Below, piece after piece: positions 32,644 through 41,794 of a stretch of DNA of 64,000 bases. The DNA comes from an uncultured Eubacterium sp. (GTDB lineage Bacteria; Bacillota; Clostridia; Oscillospirales; Acutalibacteraceae): positions 186,001-250,000 of the forward strand of contig CALWHV010000014.1 of NCBI GenBank assembly GCA_944380545.1, given 5' to 3'. The first letter of the stretch is position 1; each line of letters begins with the position of its first letter. A program made the translations under genes and the position numbers. The notes under the pieces were generated by a model. It saw nothing but the letters and a program-made list of their open reading frames with translations, searched no databases and was not told the origin of the DNA.

Positions 32644-32720
32644 CTTTTTAAGCTTGAAGCAGTCAAATCGGTGCAAAAAAGCAGTGCTTGGCTGCTTAAC
32701 AACAAAGGAGGATTCTTTCA

Positions 32721-32990
32721 ATGAAAGCGGTAATAACAGTTGTAGGCAAGGACACCGTAGGTATTCTTGCCGGCGTATCGTCAATATGCGCAGATCACGG
32801 CGTCAATATAACCGAGGTCACTCAGTCTATCCTTGACGATATGTTCTGTATGATAATGATGGCGGATATAAGCGGCTGTGATATATCATTTTCGGATTTT
32901 TCGGATATGCTTTCCGACTACGGGCAGAAGAACGCGCTTGTTATCCATATTATGAACGAAGATATCTTCAATTCGATGCACAGGATATAG
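32721..32990 (+). CDS. ACT domain protein (UPF0237)
   Basis: The 89-residue protein is a single ACT domain starting MKAVITVVGKDTVGILAGVS, like the regulatory part of GcvR. ACT domains bind amino acids or other small ligands. It has a strong SD (AAGGAGG) and is followed 14 bases later by the UPF0210 gene, a pairing seen in many Firmicutes. The ligand is unknown; it may sense for or bind to its larger partner. Confidence 0.9.
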   Translation: MKAVITVVGKDTVGILAGVSSICADHGVNITEVTQSILDDMFCMIMMADISGCDISFSDFSDMLSDYGQKNALVIHIMNEDIFNSMHRI

Positions 32991-33004
32991 GAGGATGAGC
33001 TCAA

Positions 33005-34360
33005 ATGATAAACACCTCTGATATTCTTGAAACAATACATATGATTCAGGAGGAATGTCTTGATATAAGAACCATCACTATGGGCATTTCTCTGATAGAC
33101 TGCGCCGATTCTGATATAGACAGATCCTGCGCTAAAATATATGATAAGATATGCAAAAAAGCAGAAAAGCTTGTTATGACAGGCGAAGATATCGAAAAGC
33201 ATTACGGAATTCCGATTATTAACAAGCGTGTTTCCGTAACTCCGATAGCTATGCTTGCTGGCGTCAGCGGCAATGACCCCGTAAAATATGCCCATACGCT
33301 TGAGAGAGCAGCACGCACGATAGGCGTCAACTTTATAGGCGGCTATTCGGCGCTTGTTCAAAAGGGCTTTTCTGCCGGAGATATAGAGCTTATAAACTCG
33401 ATTCCCCGCGCGCTTGCCGAAACGCAGCATCTTTGCTCTTCCGTAAATATCGGAAGCACAAAAGCCGGCATCAATATGGACGCCGTAAAGCTTATGGGGC
33501 AAAAAATCAAGGAAGCCGCCGAGCTTACAAAAGACGACAACTGCATAGGCCCCGGAAAGCTTGTTGTATTCTGCAACGCACCAGAAGATAATCCGTTTAT
33601 GGCAGGCGCATTCCACGGCGTTTCCGAGCCGGACTGCGTTATCAATGTAGGCGTTTCCGGACCAGGCGTTGTAAGGGCGGCTGTTTCTAAGCACCCTGAA
33701 TACAGCATCGACGAAGTTGCCGAGCTGATCAAAAAAACCGCATTCAAGGTAACGAGAATGGGTCAGCTCGTCGGCGTTGAAGCTTCAAAAAGGCTCGGCG
33801 TTCCGTTCGGAATCGTAGACCTCTCTCTTGCACCCACGCCCGCGGTCGGCGATTCGGTAGCTCATATTCTTGAGGAGATCGGACTTGAGCAATGCGGCGC
33901 CCCCGGCACGACCGCGTGCCTTGCAATGCTCAATGACGCCGTTAAGAAAGGCGGCGTTATGGCGTCCTCAAGCGTGGGAGGCCTTTCCGGCGCGTTTATT
34001 CCCGTTTCAGAGGACAGCGGTATGATAGACGCGGCAAGATCAGGCGCGCTCACAATCGAAAAGCTTGAGGCGATGACGGCTGTATGCTCAGTCGGTCTTG
34101 ATATGATAGTTATCCCCGGAGATACGAGCGCAGAGACCATCAGCGGCATAATTGCAGACGAAGCTGCAATCGGTATGGTCAATTCAAAAACCACCGCAGT
34201 AAGAGTGATACCCGCCGTAGGGCGCGATATGGGAGAGGAGCTTGAGTTCGGCGGTCTGCTCGGATCAGGCCCCGTAATGAAGGTCAACACCAAGTCACCT
34301 ACCGCGTTTATTAACAGAGGCGGAAGAATACCCGCCCCGCTTCACAGCCTTAAAAACTGA
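33005..34360 (+). CDS. UPF0210/PFL family protein
   Basis: The 451-residue protein belongs to the UPF0210 (DUF711-like) family, structurally related to glycyl-radical-type barrels but lacking known chemistry. Conserved Gly-rich segments include [30 protein letters not shown] and the C-terminal [16 protein letters not shown]. Length is typical. It pairs with the ACT protein before it, so the two probably act together on an amino-acid-linked function that is not known. Confidence 0.9.
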   Translation: MINTSDILETIHMIQEECLDIRTITMGISLIDCADSDIDRSCAKIYDKICKKAEKLVMTGEDIEKHYGIPIINKRVSVTPIAMLAGVSGNDPVKYAHTLERAARTIGVNFIGGYSALVQKGFSAGDIELINSIPRALAETQHLCSSVNIGSTKAGINMDAVKLMGQKIKEAAELTKDDNCIGPGKLVVFCNAPEDNPFMAGAFHGVSEPDCVINVGVSGPGVVRAAVSKHPEYSIDEVAELIKKTAFKVTRMGQLVGVEASKRLGVPFGIVDLSLAPTPAVGDSVAHILEEIGLEQCGAPGTTACLAMLNDAVKKGGVMASSSVGGLSGAFIPVSEDSGMIDAARSGALTIEKLEAMTAVCSVGLDMIVIPGDTSAETISGIIADEAAIGMVNSKTTAVRVIPAVGRDMGEELEFGGLLGSGPVMKVNTKSPTAFINRGGRIPAPLHSLKN

Positions 34361-34361
34361 A

Positions 34362-34393
34362 AAGCGCCGGCGGAATTTTCCTGCCGGCGTTTT
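34362..34393 (+). terminator. Terminator of the ACT-UPF0210 operon
   Basis: The stem CGCCGGC/GCCGGCG (34365-34371 with 34383-34389) followed by TTTT. Confidence 0.8.
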
Positions 34394-34401
34394 AAATGCG
34401 C

Positions 34402-34436
34402 AAAAAAACAAGCCCGGAAGATCCGGGCTTTATTTT
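34402..34436. terminator. Terminator of the Lys-rich membrane protein gene
   Basis: The stem AGCCCGGA/TCCGGGCT (34411-34418 with 34422-34429) has T-runs on both strands. It starts just past the minus-strand stop. Confidence 0.85.
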
Positions 34437-35270
34437 TTACCAAAGATAATCGGTGTTGTTGAAAGTGAGCGGAACATACTTTCCGTCTTCAAGCACATAG
34501 CAGCCTGAAAGCTTTACCGGAACGGCGAAGGTTTTGCCGCTGCAAGTGAATATGTAGCTGTTGGCGTTGTTAACTACCTGCTTTTTGCCGGTGTAGGAAA
34601 TCGTGCCGTTGCTGACATCGGACGAATAGCCGATGGTTTTGTAGTTGTCGTGGATAACCTGGCGAAGGAAATCAGTTGCATCGGCAACGGAGTAATCCGG
34701 AGTGGTTGTGATCTCGTGCATATTCTGATACGGATCGTAATCGTAAACCTTTTCGCCGGTTGTGGCTTCCGTTTCCTTTTCCGTGGGAAGCGTAAGCGGT
34801 GTGTAAAGCAGCCACATAACGAGGAAATAGATTACAAGAGCAATCAAAAGAAGAAGGATTATCATTCCGAAAATCTTTTTGCCCTTGCTGTCCTGAATCA
34901 TAAATTCTTCCCTTGTAGGAACGGCAAGCGGAACAAAGGGAGTGCCCTTTTTGGCGCATTTAGCCTCAAGCTTGGCATTTTTCTTTTCAATCTTATTGCA
35001 ATAAGCCGCATAGGCCTTATCCGTAGCCTTTTCAAGCTTTATCTCGCGCTTGGACTGATATTCATCGATAGGCGGGATAACGATGGGAACGAAGCCTTCC
35101 TTTGAAGCGCCCTTTTCGTTCTTTTTGTTAGCGGATTTAACGAATTTGTTATATTCCTTTTCGTGCTTTTTATCCGCTTTAACAGCGGCTTTTTGAGCAG
35201 CCTTTTCAGCCTTGGCAGATTTTTTTGCAGCCTTGGCTTCTTTCTTTTCAAGCTTTGATTCCTTACTCAA
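34437..35270 (-). CDS. Lys/Ala-rich single-span membrane protein, unknown function
   Basis: The 277-residue protein has an N-terminal half (residues 1-130) that is very rich in Lys, Ala and Glu and likely coiled coil. One membrane helix near residues 133-153 follows, then an outside domain of about 120 residues (TTPDYSVADATDFLRQVIHD onward). This inside-out topology resembles no family I recognise. The start is TTG at 35270, supported by AAGGAGG nine bases upstream and a good promoter; there is no better ATG. It is a single-gene unit. Confidence 0.7.
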   Translation of the reverse strand: MSKESKLEKKEAKAAKKSAKAEKAAQKAAVKADKKHEKEYNKFVKSANKKNEKGASKEGFVPIVIPPIDEYQSKREIKLEKATDKAYAAYCNKIEKKNAKLEAKCAKKGTPFVPLAVPTREEFMIQDSKGKKIFGMIILLLLIALVIYFLVMWLLYTPLTLPTEKETEATTGEKVYDYDPYQNMHEITTTPDYSVADATDFLRQVIHDNYKTIGYSSDVSNGTISYTGKKQVVNNANSYIFTCSGKTFAVPVKLSGCYVLEDGKYVPLTFNNTDYLW

Positions 35271-35300
35271 GGCAGTACCCTCCTTACAAAGTCTAAAGGT

Positions 35301-35329
35301 AGTATAACATTATTAAAATAAAATTTCAA
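35301..35329 (-). promoter_or_regulatory. Promoter of the Lys-rich membrane protein
   Basis: Minus strand: -35 TTGAAA (35324-35329), a 17-bp spacer and -10 TATACT (35301-35306). Confidence 0.75.
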
Positions 35330-35421
35330 CTAAAAAATTAAAATTGGTTATTAAAAATATGAATAATCTGTAAAATATAAAAAATTTATTAATATTTTTG
35401 GCGATTGTTAAATCTTTTTGA

Positions 35422-36696
35422 TTATTCGGTTATCAGGCTTTCGTAAAAATCAAAGCAGTCAAATGTGGCGAAATAATCGGCGGCGGTTTCCGCTCTTCTG
35501 ATCATTTGAACGCTTGAGTCGCTCCTGAGCAGGAGCTCGGCGGAGCGCAGCTTTCCGTTATAGTTGTAGCCCATTGAAAAGCCGTGCGCGCCGGTATCGT
35601 GAATAAAGAGTATATCCCCTTTTTCGATTTCAGGCATCATTCTGTCTATAGCAAATTTATCGTTGTTTTCGCAAAGCGAGCCCGTTATATCGTATTTACG
35701 GCTGCACTCGGCGTTTTCCTTGCCGAGCACCGTAATGTGGTGATACGCCCCGTACATTGCCGGTCTCATAAGGTTTGCGGCGCAGGCGTCAACGCCGATA
35801 TACTCTTTGTATATATGCTTATGATTTATTGCGGTCGTAATCAGCGCTCCGTAAGGGCCGGTCATATATCTGCCGAGCTCCGTATAGATAGAAACATCGC
35901 CCAGTCCGGCAGGCACAAGCACCTCGTTGAACACCTTGTGCACGCCAATACCTATCTTGGAGATATCGTTTGGCTCTTGGTCAGGCAGATACGGTATGCC
36001 GACTCCTCCCGAAAGGTTTATGAAGGATATGGAAACGCCGACTTTTTCTTTTATCTCGGCTGCCAGCTCAAACAGGACCTTTGCAAGCATTGGGTAATAC
36101 TCATCCGAAACGGTGTTTGAGCAAAGGAACGCGTGCAGACCGAATTTTTTGACGCCCTTATCCTTTAAAATGGCGAACGCTTTTAAAATCTGATCATGAG
36201 TCATACCGTATTTAGCGTCGCCGGGATTATCCATAATACCGTTGCTGAGCTTAAATACACCGCCGGGATTATAGCGGCAGCTCATCTTTTCCGGCAATCT
36301 GCCGCACGCCTTTTCAACAAGCTCTATATGCGAGATGTCGTCAAGATTTATAATGCCTCCGAGCTTGGCGCAGTAAGCAAATTCATCGGACGGTGTGTCG
36401 TTAGAGGAAAACATAATATCGTCGCCGAGCGCGCCGACGGTTTTTGCAAGCATAAGCTCCGTTTTTGAGGAGCAGTCGCAGCCGCAGCCGTATTCGCGCA
36501 GTATCTTTACAAGAAACGGATTTGGCGTTGCCTTAACGGCGAAATATTCCTTATAACCCTTGTTCCAGGAAAAAGCGTCCTTAAGCTGCTGCGCATTTTT
36601 TCTTATGCCCGCTTCATCATAAATATGAAACGGAGTGGGATATTTTTCTATTATCTCCCTTGCCTTTTCAAGGGTTAAAAACGGCTTTTTACTCAT
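35422..36696 (-). CDS. lysA: Diaminopimelate decarboxylase
   Basis: The 424-residue PLP enzyme carries out the last step of lysine synthesis. The PLP lysine is Lys55 in EYFAVKATPNP. Other family signatures are SGGVGIPY, YTELGRYMTGPYG and the cysteine motif VDACAANLMRPAMYGAYH. The start shares a base with the ysxC stop (TAATG), so it is read as the last gene of the tig-to-ysxC cluster, away from asd-dapA-dapB. No terminator is visible after it; the next 150 bases are AT-rich with a promoter for the next gene. Confidence 0.93.
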   Translation of the reverse strand: MSKKPFLTLEKAREIIEKYPTPFHIYDEAGIRKNAQQLKDAFSWNKGYKEYFAVKATPNPFLVKILREYGCGCDCSSKTELMLAKTVGALGDDIMFSSNDTPSDEFAYCAKLGGIINLDDISHIELVEKACGRLPEKMSCRYNPGGVFKLSNGIMDNPGDAKYGMTHDQILKAFAILKDKGVKKFGLHAFLCSNTVSDEYYPMLAKVLFELAAEIKEKVGVSISFINLSGGVGIPYLPDQEPNDISKIGIGVHKVFNEVLVPAGLGDVSIYTELGRYMTGPYGALITTAINHKHIYKEYIGVDACAANLMRPAMYGAYHHITVLGKENAECSRKYDITGSLCENNDKFAIDRMMPEIEKGDILFIHDTGAHGFSMGYNYNGKLRSAELLLRSDSSVQMIRRAETAADYFATFDCFDFYESLITE

Positions 36697-37289
36697 TACA
36701 TATCCTCCCGATTGTCACTTAATTTATTTTCTATCAGGCGCCTGATCTCCTCGACGCCGTTTGAGTTGAGCGCAGAAAAAGGAATAGCTGCGCAATCCCC
36801 TCCGAGCTCAAGAGCCGCTTTTTTGAGCCTTTCGGCAAACTGAGTTTTATTCAGCTTATCGGATTTTGTTAAAACGGCTGCAAAATCAAGCCCCTTGCTT
36901 TTTAAAAATTCAATCATCTGCATATCGTCGGCGGAGGGCGGCCGGCGCATATCTATAAGAAGCAGCACAAGCGAAATATTCCTGCTCTGTGCAAAATATC
37001 CTTCCATCAGCTCGGCAAAGCGTTCCTTTTCGGACCTGGATATCTTAGCATATCCGTATCCGGGCAGGTCAACAAAGCGAAAGCCGTCAACATCATAAAA
37101 ATTGATGGTAATCGTCTTGCCCGGAACCGAGCTGACCCTTGCAAGCCCCTTGCGACCGAAAAGCCTGTTTAGAAGAGAGCTTTTGCCGACATTAGACCTT
37201 CCGGCAAAAACTATCTCTTTGGCGGTCGATTCAGGCAGCTGAGCAGATACGCCGTAGGCGCAGTCAAATTTTGCGTTATTAAAATTCAT
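36696..37289 (-). CDS. engB: Ribosome biogenesis GTPase YsxC/EngB
   Basis: The 197-residue GTPase helps large-subunit assembly. Its motifs are GRSNVGKSSLLNRLFG (G1), DLPGYGYAKIS (G3) and LTKSDKLNK (G4). Length is normal. It lies six bases after lon, the usual lon-ysxC pair, and shares one base with lysA. Confidence 0.96.
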   Translation of the reverse strand: MNFNNAKFDCAYGVSAQLPESTAKEIVFAGRSNVGKSSLLNRLFGRKGLARVSSVPGKTITINFYDVDGFRFVDLPGYGYAKISRSEKERFAELMEGYFAQSRNISLVLLLIDMRRPPSADDMQMIEFLKSKGLDFAAVLTKSDKLNKTQFAERLKKAALELGGDCAAIPFSALNSNGVEEIRRLIENKLSDNREDM

Positions 37290-37295
37290 ATGATT

Positions 37296-39710
37296 TTACT
37301 GAGCCACCGAATCACGGTTGGGCTTTGCCTTTTTGATTATTTTCCCGATATCGGTCGTCTGCGCTTTAGCGGCAACAAACTTAAGGGCTTCGTTCGCCGC
37401 TTCATAAAATGTTTCAACGCATTTGAATGTGACGGCGCTTTTGACCTCCTCGCTGATACGCGAGAGATCCTTTTCGTTATCGGCAGGGATAATCACGGTT
37501 GAGCAGCCGGCTTTATAAGCTGCCATACTCTTTTCTTTTAAACCGCCGATGGCAAGAGCCTTGCCCTTAAGGCTGATCTCCCCCGTCATAGCAATATCGC
37601 GCTTAACGGGAATTCCGGTAAGCTCGGAAACAAGCGCGGTGGTGATAGCGAGGCCGGCGGAGGGTCCGTCCTTCGGAACGGCGGCCTCCGGAGCGTGGAT
37701 ATGGATATCCTTAGTTTTGTAGAACTCTTCGTCTATACCGTATCTCTCGCAATTTGCTCGCACAAACGATACGGCGGTCTTAGCGCTCTCCTGCATCACA
37801 TCGCCGAGATTTCCCGTTAAAACGATCTTGCCGGTGCCCTCAACAGCGGAAACCTCAATGGGCAAAAGTGTTCCTCCGGCGGAGGTCCACGCCAGCCCGT
37901 TGATCGTGCCTACAAGGTCTTTATCCGAGATCTTATCCTGCCTGAATTTGGCCGGCCCCAAAATCTCTTCTATATTTTTAGAGCTTACTTTGAAAGATTT
38001 AGCGCCGCTTTCAAGAGCAACCGCCGCCTTTCGGCAGAGCGAGGCTATGCTTTTTTCAAGCCCTCTGACGCCGGCTTCAAGCGTATAGCACTCGATGAGA
38101 GAATATATGCCGTCGTCTGTAATCTTAAATTCACGCGCTTTAAGCTCGTGCTTTTTCATCTCTTTTTTGATAAGATGCTCTTTTGCAATATGGAATTTTT
38201 CGAGCGCGGTATAAGAGCTGAGCTCGATTATCTCCATTCTGTCAAGCAGCGGAGCGGGAATGGTTGAAGTATCGTTTGCGGTGGTGATGAAAAGCACCTT
38301 GCTTAAATCTACAGGAAAATCTATGTAATGATCGGTAAAGCTGAAATTCTGCTCCGGGTCGAGCGCCTCAAGCAGTGCGGAAGCGGGATCGCCCTTGTAG
38401 TCGTTTCCAACCTTATCTATTTCATCAAGCAGGATAACGGGATTCATAACGCCGCTTTTGATTACCGAATCGATAATTCGTCCGGGCATCGCGCCTATGT
38501 AAGTACGCCTGTGGCCTCTTATTTCAGCCTCATCGTGGATACCGCCGAGAGCTATTCGCGTATATTTTCTGCCCATACTTTTTGCAAGGCTCTTAACGAC
38601 CGAGGTCTTGCCGACTCCGGGAGGGCCTGCAAGGCAGAGGATCTGACCGGAAAAATCGGGATTTCGCTTGAACACGGCAAGCGATTCTAAAATACGCTTT
38701 TTAACATCTTCAAGGCCGTAATGCTCTTTATTCAGCAGCTTTTCGGCAGCCTTGAGGTCTATGTTATCCTTTGTAAATTTAGAAAACGGAAGCTCAAGGC
38801 ACTTATCAAGATAATTTCTGACAACCGTTCCCTCGTGCGAGCCCTGAGGCATTTTCATCAGCTTACTGCACTCGGAAAGCAGCTTTTCCCGTATATCGTC
38901 GGAGCATTTGAGCTTTTCTATCTTGGCTCTGTATTCGTCTGCTTCCTCAACGGGATCGTCGGCATCTCCGAGGGCTTCGGAAATAACGCGCATTTCCTCG
39001 CGCAGATAATATTCGCGCTGATTTCTTTCAAGGTTTTCCTGCACCTTTTCGTGAATATCGCTTTCGATTTGAAGCGTTTCATTCTCGGTTTTAAGCAGGA
39101 AAAACAGCTTTGAAAGGCGGTCTGCAACAGGCAGCGTTTCAAGAACGGACTGCTTTTTATAATAGTCAAGAAAGCAGTTTGAGCAGATATAGTCGCAAAG
39201 ATAACCGTAATCGGTTATCGAAAGAAGCTTTACGCCTACCTCCGACGGGATTTTAGAAATATACGAAGCGTATAATCTAAATTCATCCTTAACAGCCCTT
39301 GCATATGCCTCAAGCTCGGCGCTGCTCTGCGGCTCTTCCTCCGTCGCCGGAATAAGCGAGCCGGCAAGAAACGGGCGCGTTTGAGTTAAGGCAAACAGAT
39401 GAGCCCTTGATATCCCCTGCACTATTACGCGCATATTATCGGAATCCGGCTTTCTTACGGTTTGCTTGATGCTGCAAATAACGCCGGTCTCATAAAGATC
39501 GTCTATGCCGGGTTCGTCAACGCCGGCGTCGCGCTGCGCAACAAGGAAAACTCTGTTTTTCCCTTTCATAGCGGCTTTGATTGCGTTGACGCTTCGCCTT
39601 CTGCCCACATCAAAATGCAACGCCATATTCGGGAACACTACAAGACCGCGAAGCGGCACGACAGGCATTTCCATATCGTCTATTTTAACATTATAATCTG
39701 TATTTTCCAT
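37296..39710 (-). CDS. lon: ATP-dependent protease Lon
   Basis: The 804-residue protease degrades damaged and regulatory proteins. Order: N-terminal substrate domain (MPVVPLRGLVVFPNMALHFD), a coiled middle, the AAA+ ATPase (GPPGVGKTSVVKSL, then ILLDEIDKVG), and the protease domain with the Ser of KDGPSAGLAI and the Lys of GGLKEKSMAAYKAG. Length is typical. It has its own promoter after the clpX terminator and runs into ysxC. Confidence 0.97.
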   Translation of the reverse strand: MENTDYNVKIDDMEMPVVPLRGLVVFPNMALHFDVGRRRSVNAIKAAMKGKNRVFLVAQRDAGVDEPGIDDLYETGVICSIKQTVRKPDSDNMRVIVQGISRAHLFALTQTRPFLAGSLIPATEEEPQSSAELEAYARAVKDEFRLYASYISKIPSEVGVKLLSITDYGYLCDYICSNCFLDYYKKQSVLETLPVADRLSKLFFLLKTENETLQIESDIHEKVQENLERNQREYYLREEMRVISEALGDADDPVEEADEYRAKIEKLKCSDDIREKLLSECSKLMKMPQGSHEGTVVRNYLDKCLELPFSKFTKDNIDLKAAEKLLNKEHYGLEDVKKRILESLAVFKRNPDFSGQILCLAGPPGVGKTSVVKSLAKSMGRKYTRIALGGIHDEAEIRGHRRTYIGAMPGRIIDSVIKSGVMNPVILLDEIDKVGNDYKGDPASALLEALDPEQNFSFTDHYIDFPVDLSKVLFITTANDTSTIPAPLLDRMEIIELSSYTALEKFHIAKEHLIKKEMKKHELKAREFKITDDGIYSLIECYTLEAGVRGLEKSIASLCRKAAVALESGAKSFKVSSKNIEEILGPAKFRQDKISDKDLVGTINGLAWTSAGGTLLPIEVSAVEGTGKIVLTGNLGDVMQESAKTAVSFVRANCERYGIDEEFYKTKDIHIHAPEAAVPKDGPSAGLAITTALVSELTGIPVKRDIAMTGEISLKGKALAIGGLKEKSMAAYKAGCSTVIIPADNEKDLSRISEEVKSAVTFKCVETFYEAANEALKFVAAKAQTTDIGKIIKKAKPNRDSVAQ

Positions 39711-39746
39711 ATATCCACCTGATTTAAAATCAATAAAGCAGTTAGT

Positions 39747-39775
39747 ATTATATAATATAAATAAATAAAAGGCAA
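39747..39775 (-). promoter_or_regulatory. Promoter of lon, overlapping the clpX terminator
   Basis: Minus strand: -35 TTGCCT (39770-39775), a 17-bp spacer and a perfect -10 TATAAT (39747-39752). The -35 is part of the clpX terminator 3' arm. Confidence 0.7.
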
Positions 39776-39793
39776 GTGTTTTACCTGCCTTTT
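39758..39793 (-). terminator. Terminator of tig-clpP-clpX
   Basis: A 10-bp stem with one G-U pair (39767-39776 with 39784-39793) followed on the minus strand by ATTTATTT. Confidence 0.75.
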
Positions 39794-39797
39794 AAGA

Positions 39798-41090
39798 TTA
39801 TGCGTTTTTAAGATCCGAGGCGTGAAGCTGCTTAGGGGCTTTTGCGCTGTTTCGCTTGATTATCGGCTCTTTTCCGTTTCTTACGCAATCCTCCGTGATG
39901 ATGATCTTCTCAACGGTGGCGTCGCTCGGAACGCTGAACATAAGCTCCATCAGCACGCTTTCAAGCGCGCTTCTGAGCCCTCTTGCGCCTGTTTTTCTTT
40001 CAAGCGTTATATCGGCAACGGCGTAAAGCGCCTCTTTTTTAAACTCGATCTCAACCCCGTCGAAAGCAAACATTTTGGTGTATTGCTTAATTATGGAGTT
40101 TTTCGGCTCGGTCATTATTCTGACAAGCGCATCTCTGTCAAGCTCATCAAGAACAGTTATAACGGGTATTCTGCCGATAAGCTCCGGTATAAGGCCGTAT
40201 TTAACAAGATCATGCTGTATAACCTTATGCAAAAGCTCGTTTTTCTCATACTTTTCGCGGTCTATATCGGCGCCGAAGCCCATAACCTTGGAGCCTATGC
40301 GTTTTTCGATTATCTTATCAATACCGTCAAAAGCGCCGCCGCAGATAAAGAGGATATTGGTTGTATCAATCTGTATAAATTCCTGCTGCGGATGCTTTCT
40401 GCCGCCTCCCGGCGGAACATTGGAAACGGTGCCCTCAAGGATCTTGAGCAGTGCCTGCTGAACTCCCTCGCCGCTGACATCGCGCGTTATAGAGCGGTTT
40501 TCGGATTTTCTTGAGATCTTATCTATCTCATCAACATATATGATGCCGCGCTGGGCCTTTTCGATATCAAAATCAGCCGCCTGGATAAGGCGCAGCAGGA
40601 TATTTTCAACATCCTCTCCCACATAGCCGGCTTCGGTAAGCGTTGTGGCGTCCGCAATGGCAAACGGCACATTCAGTATCTTTGCCAGCGTCTGCGCAAG
40701 CATAGTCTTGCCTACGCCGGTGGGACCGAGCAAAAGAATATTACTCTTTTGAATTTCAACATCATCGCTGTCCGACTGTGAAAAAATCCTTTTATAATGA
40801 TTATAAACCGCAACGGCAAGCGTTTTTTTAGCGTCGTCCTGCCCGATTACATATTCATCAAGCTTTTCCTTGATTTGGGCGGGAGTCGGCAGCACTATAT
40901 CGTTTTCTCTGACGGCAGCCTTTTTCCTGAGCTTCTTTTCGGAGTCGTCAAGAAGCTCGTTGCAAAGGCTGACACATTCATCGCAGATATATACGCCGGG
41001 ACCTTCTATAAGGCGGTGAACCACCGCCTCGGATTTTCCGCAGAAGGAGCACCTTTCCATTCGGGTGTTGTTATTCTTATCACCGGTCAT
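39798..41090 (-). CDS. clpX: ATP-dependent Clp protease ATP-binding subunit ClpX
   Basis: The 430-residue AAA+ unfoldase feeds ClpP. An N-terminal zinc-binding domain (Cys14, Cys17 in RCSFCGKSE, then CDEC) precedes Walker [22 protein letters not shown], the pore region, and the IGF-type ClpP loop at FGADIDRE context. Length is normal. SD AGGTTGATC. It follows clpP by 77 bases. Confidence 0.97.
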   Translation of the reverse strand: MTGDKNNNTRMERCSFCGKSEAVVHRLIEGPGVYICDECVSLCNELLDDSEKKLRKKAAVRENDIVLPTPAQIKEKLDEYVIGQDDAKKTLAVAVYNHYKRIFSQSDSDDVEIQKSNILLLGPTGVGKTMLAQTLAKILNVPFAIADATTLTEAGYVGEDVENILLRLIQAADFDIEKAQRGIIYVDEIDKISRKSENRSITRDVSGEGVQQALLKILEGTVSNVPPGGGRKHPQQEFIQIDTTNILFICGGAFDGIDKIIEKRIGSKVMGFGADIDREKYEKNELLHKVIQHDLVKYGLIPELIGRIPVITVLDELDRDALVRIMTEPKNSIIKQYTKMFAFDGVEIEFKKEALYAVADITLERKTGARGLRSALESVLMELMFSVPSDATVEKIIITEDCVRNGKEPIIKRNSAKAPKQLHASDLKNA

Positions 41091-41167
41091 CTGATCAACC
41101 TCATAATATGGATATTCGCATCATTTTAGATTCGGCGCAGCAGCTTTACCGCTCCGAAAAATCAGAT

Positions 41168-41749
41168 TTATCTTTTATCAAAAACCTTATCAACAAGGCC
41201 GTATTCAAGAGCCTCCTGAGCTGAGAGCCAGTTGTCTCTTTCAGTGTCTCTGGTGACCTCTTCAACCGTTTTGCCGCAGTTTGCTGCAAGAATGGTGTTA
41301 AGCTTTTTCTTTGTTTTAAGAATATGATTTGCAGCGATCTCTATTTCCGTTGCCTGACCCTTAGTCTGGCCGAGCGGCTGATGAATCATAACCTCGGCAT
41401 TGGGCAGGCAAATTCTTTTGCCCTTGGCGCCGCTCGAAAGAAGAAACGCGCCCATTGAAGCCGCCATACCGATGCAGATGGTTGAAACATCGCATTTAAT
41501 ATACTGCATCGTGTCATATATAGCCATACCGTCAGTTACAGACCCGCCCGGGGAATTGATGTAAAGGTTGATATCCTTTTCCTTATCCTGACCTTCTAAA
41601 AACAGAAGCTGCGCTACCACGAGAGAGGCGGTTTGCGAATTGACTTCATCGGAAAGAACAATGATTCTGTCGTTGAGAAGTCTTGAAAAGATATCCATTG
41701 AGCGTTCGCCGTTGCCGGTCTGCTCTATAACATAAGGTACCAATGCCAT
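41168..41749 (-). CDS. clpP: ATP-dependent Clp protease proteolytic subunit ClpP
   Basis: The 193-residue serine protease has the full triad Ser98 (GMAASMGA), His123 (MIHQPLG) and Asp172 (DTERDNWLS), at near E. coli numbering. Fourteen copies form the ClpP barrel. It lies 45 bases after tig and ahead of clpX, the usual order. Confidence 0.98.
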   Translation of the reverse strand: MALVPYVIEQTGNGERSMDIFSRLLNDRIIVLSDEVNSQTASLVVAQLLFLEGQDKEKDINLYINSPGGSVTDGMAIYDTMQYIKCDVSTICIGMAASMGAFLLSSGAKGKRICLPNAEVMIHQPLGQTKGQATEIEIAANHILKTKKKLNTILAANCGKTVEEVTRDTERDNWLSAQEALEYGLVDKVFDKR

Positions 41750-41794
41750 AAAAAATCACTTTCCTTAAATTAAGTATAATAGATTTTTTGAAAA

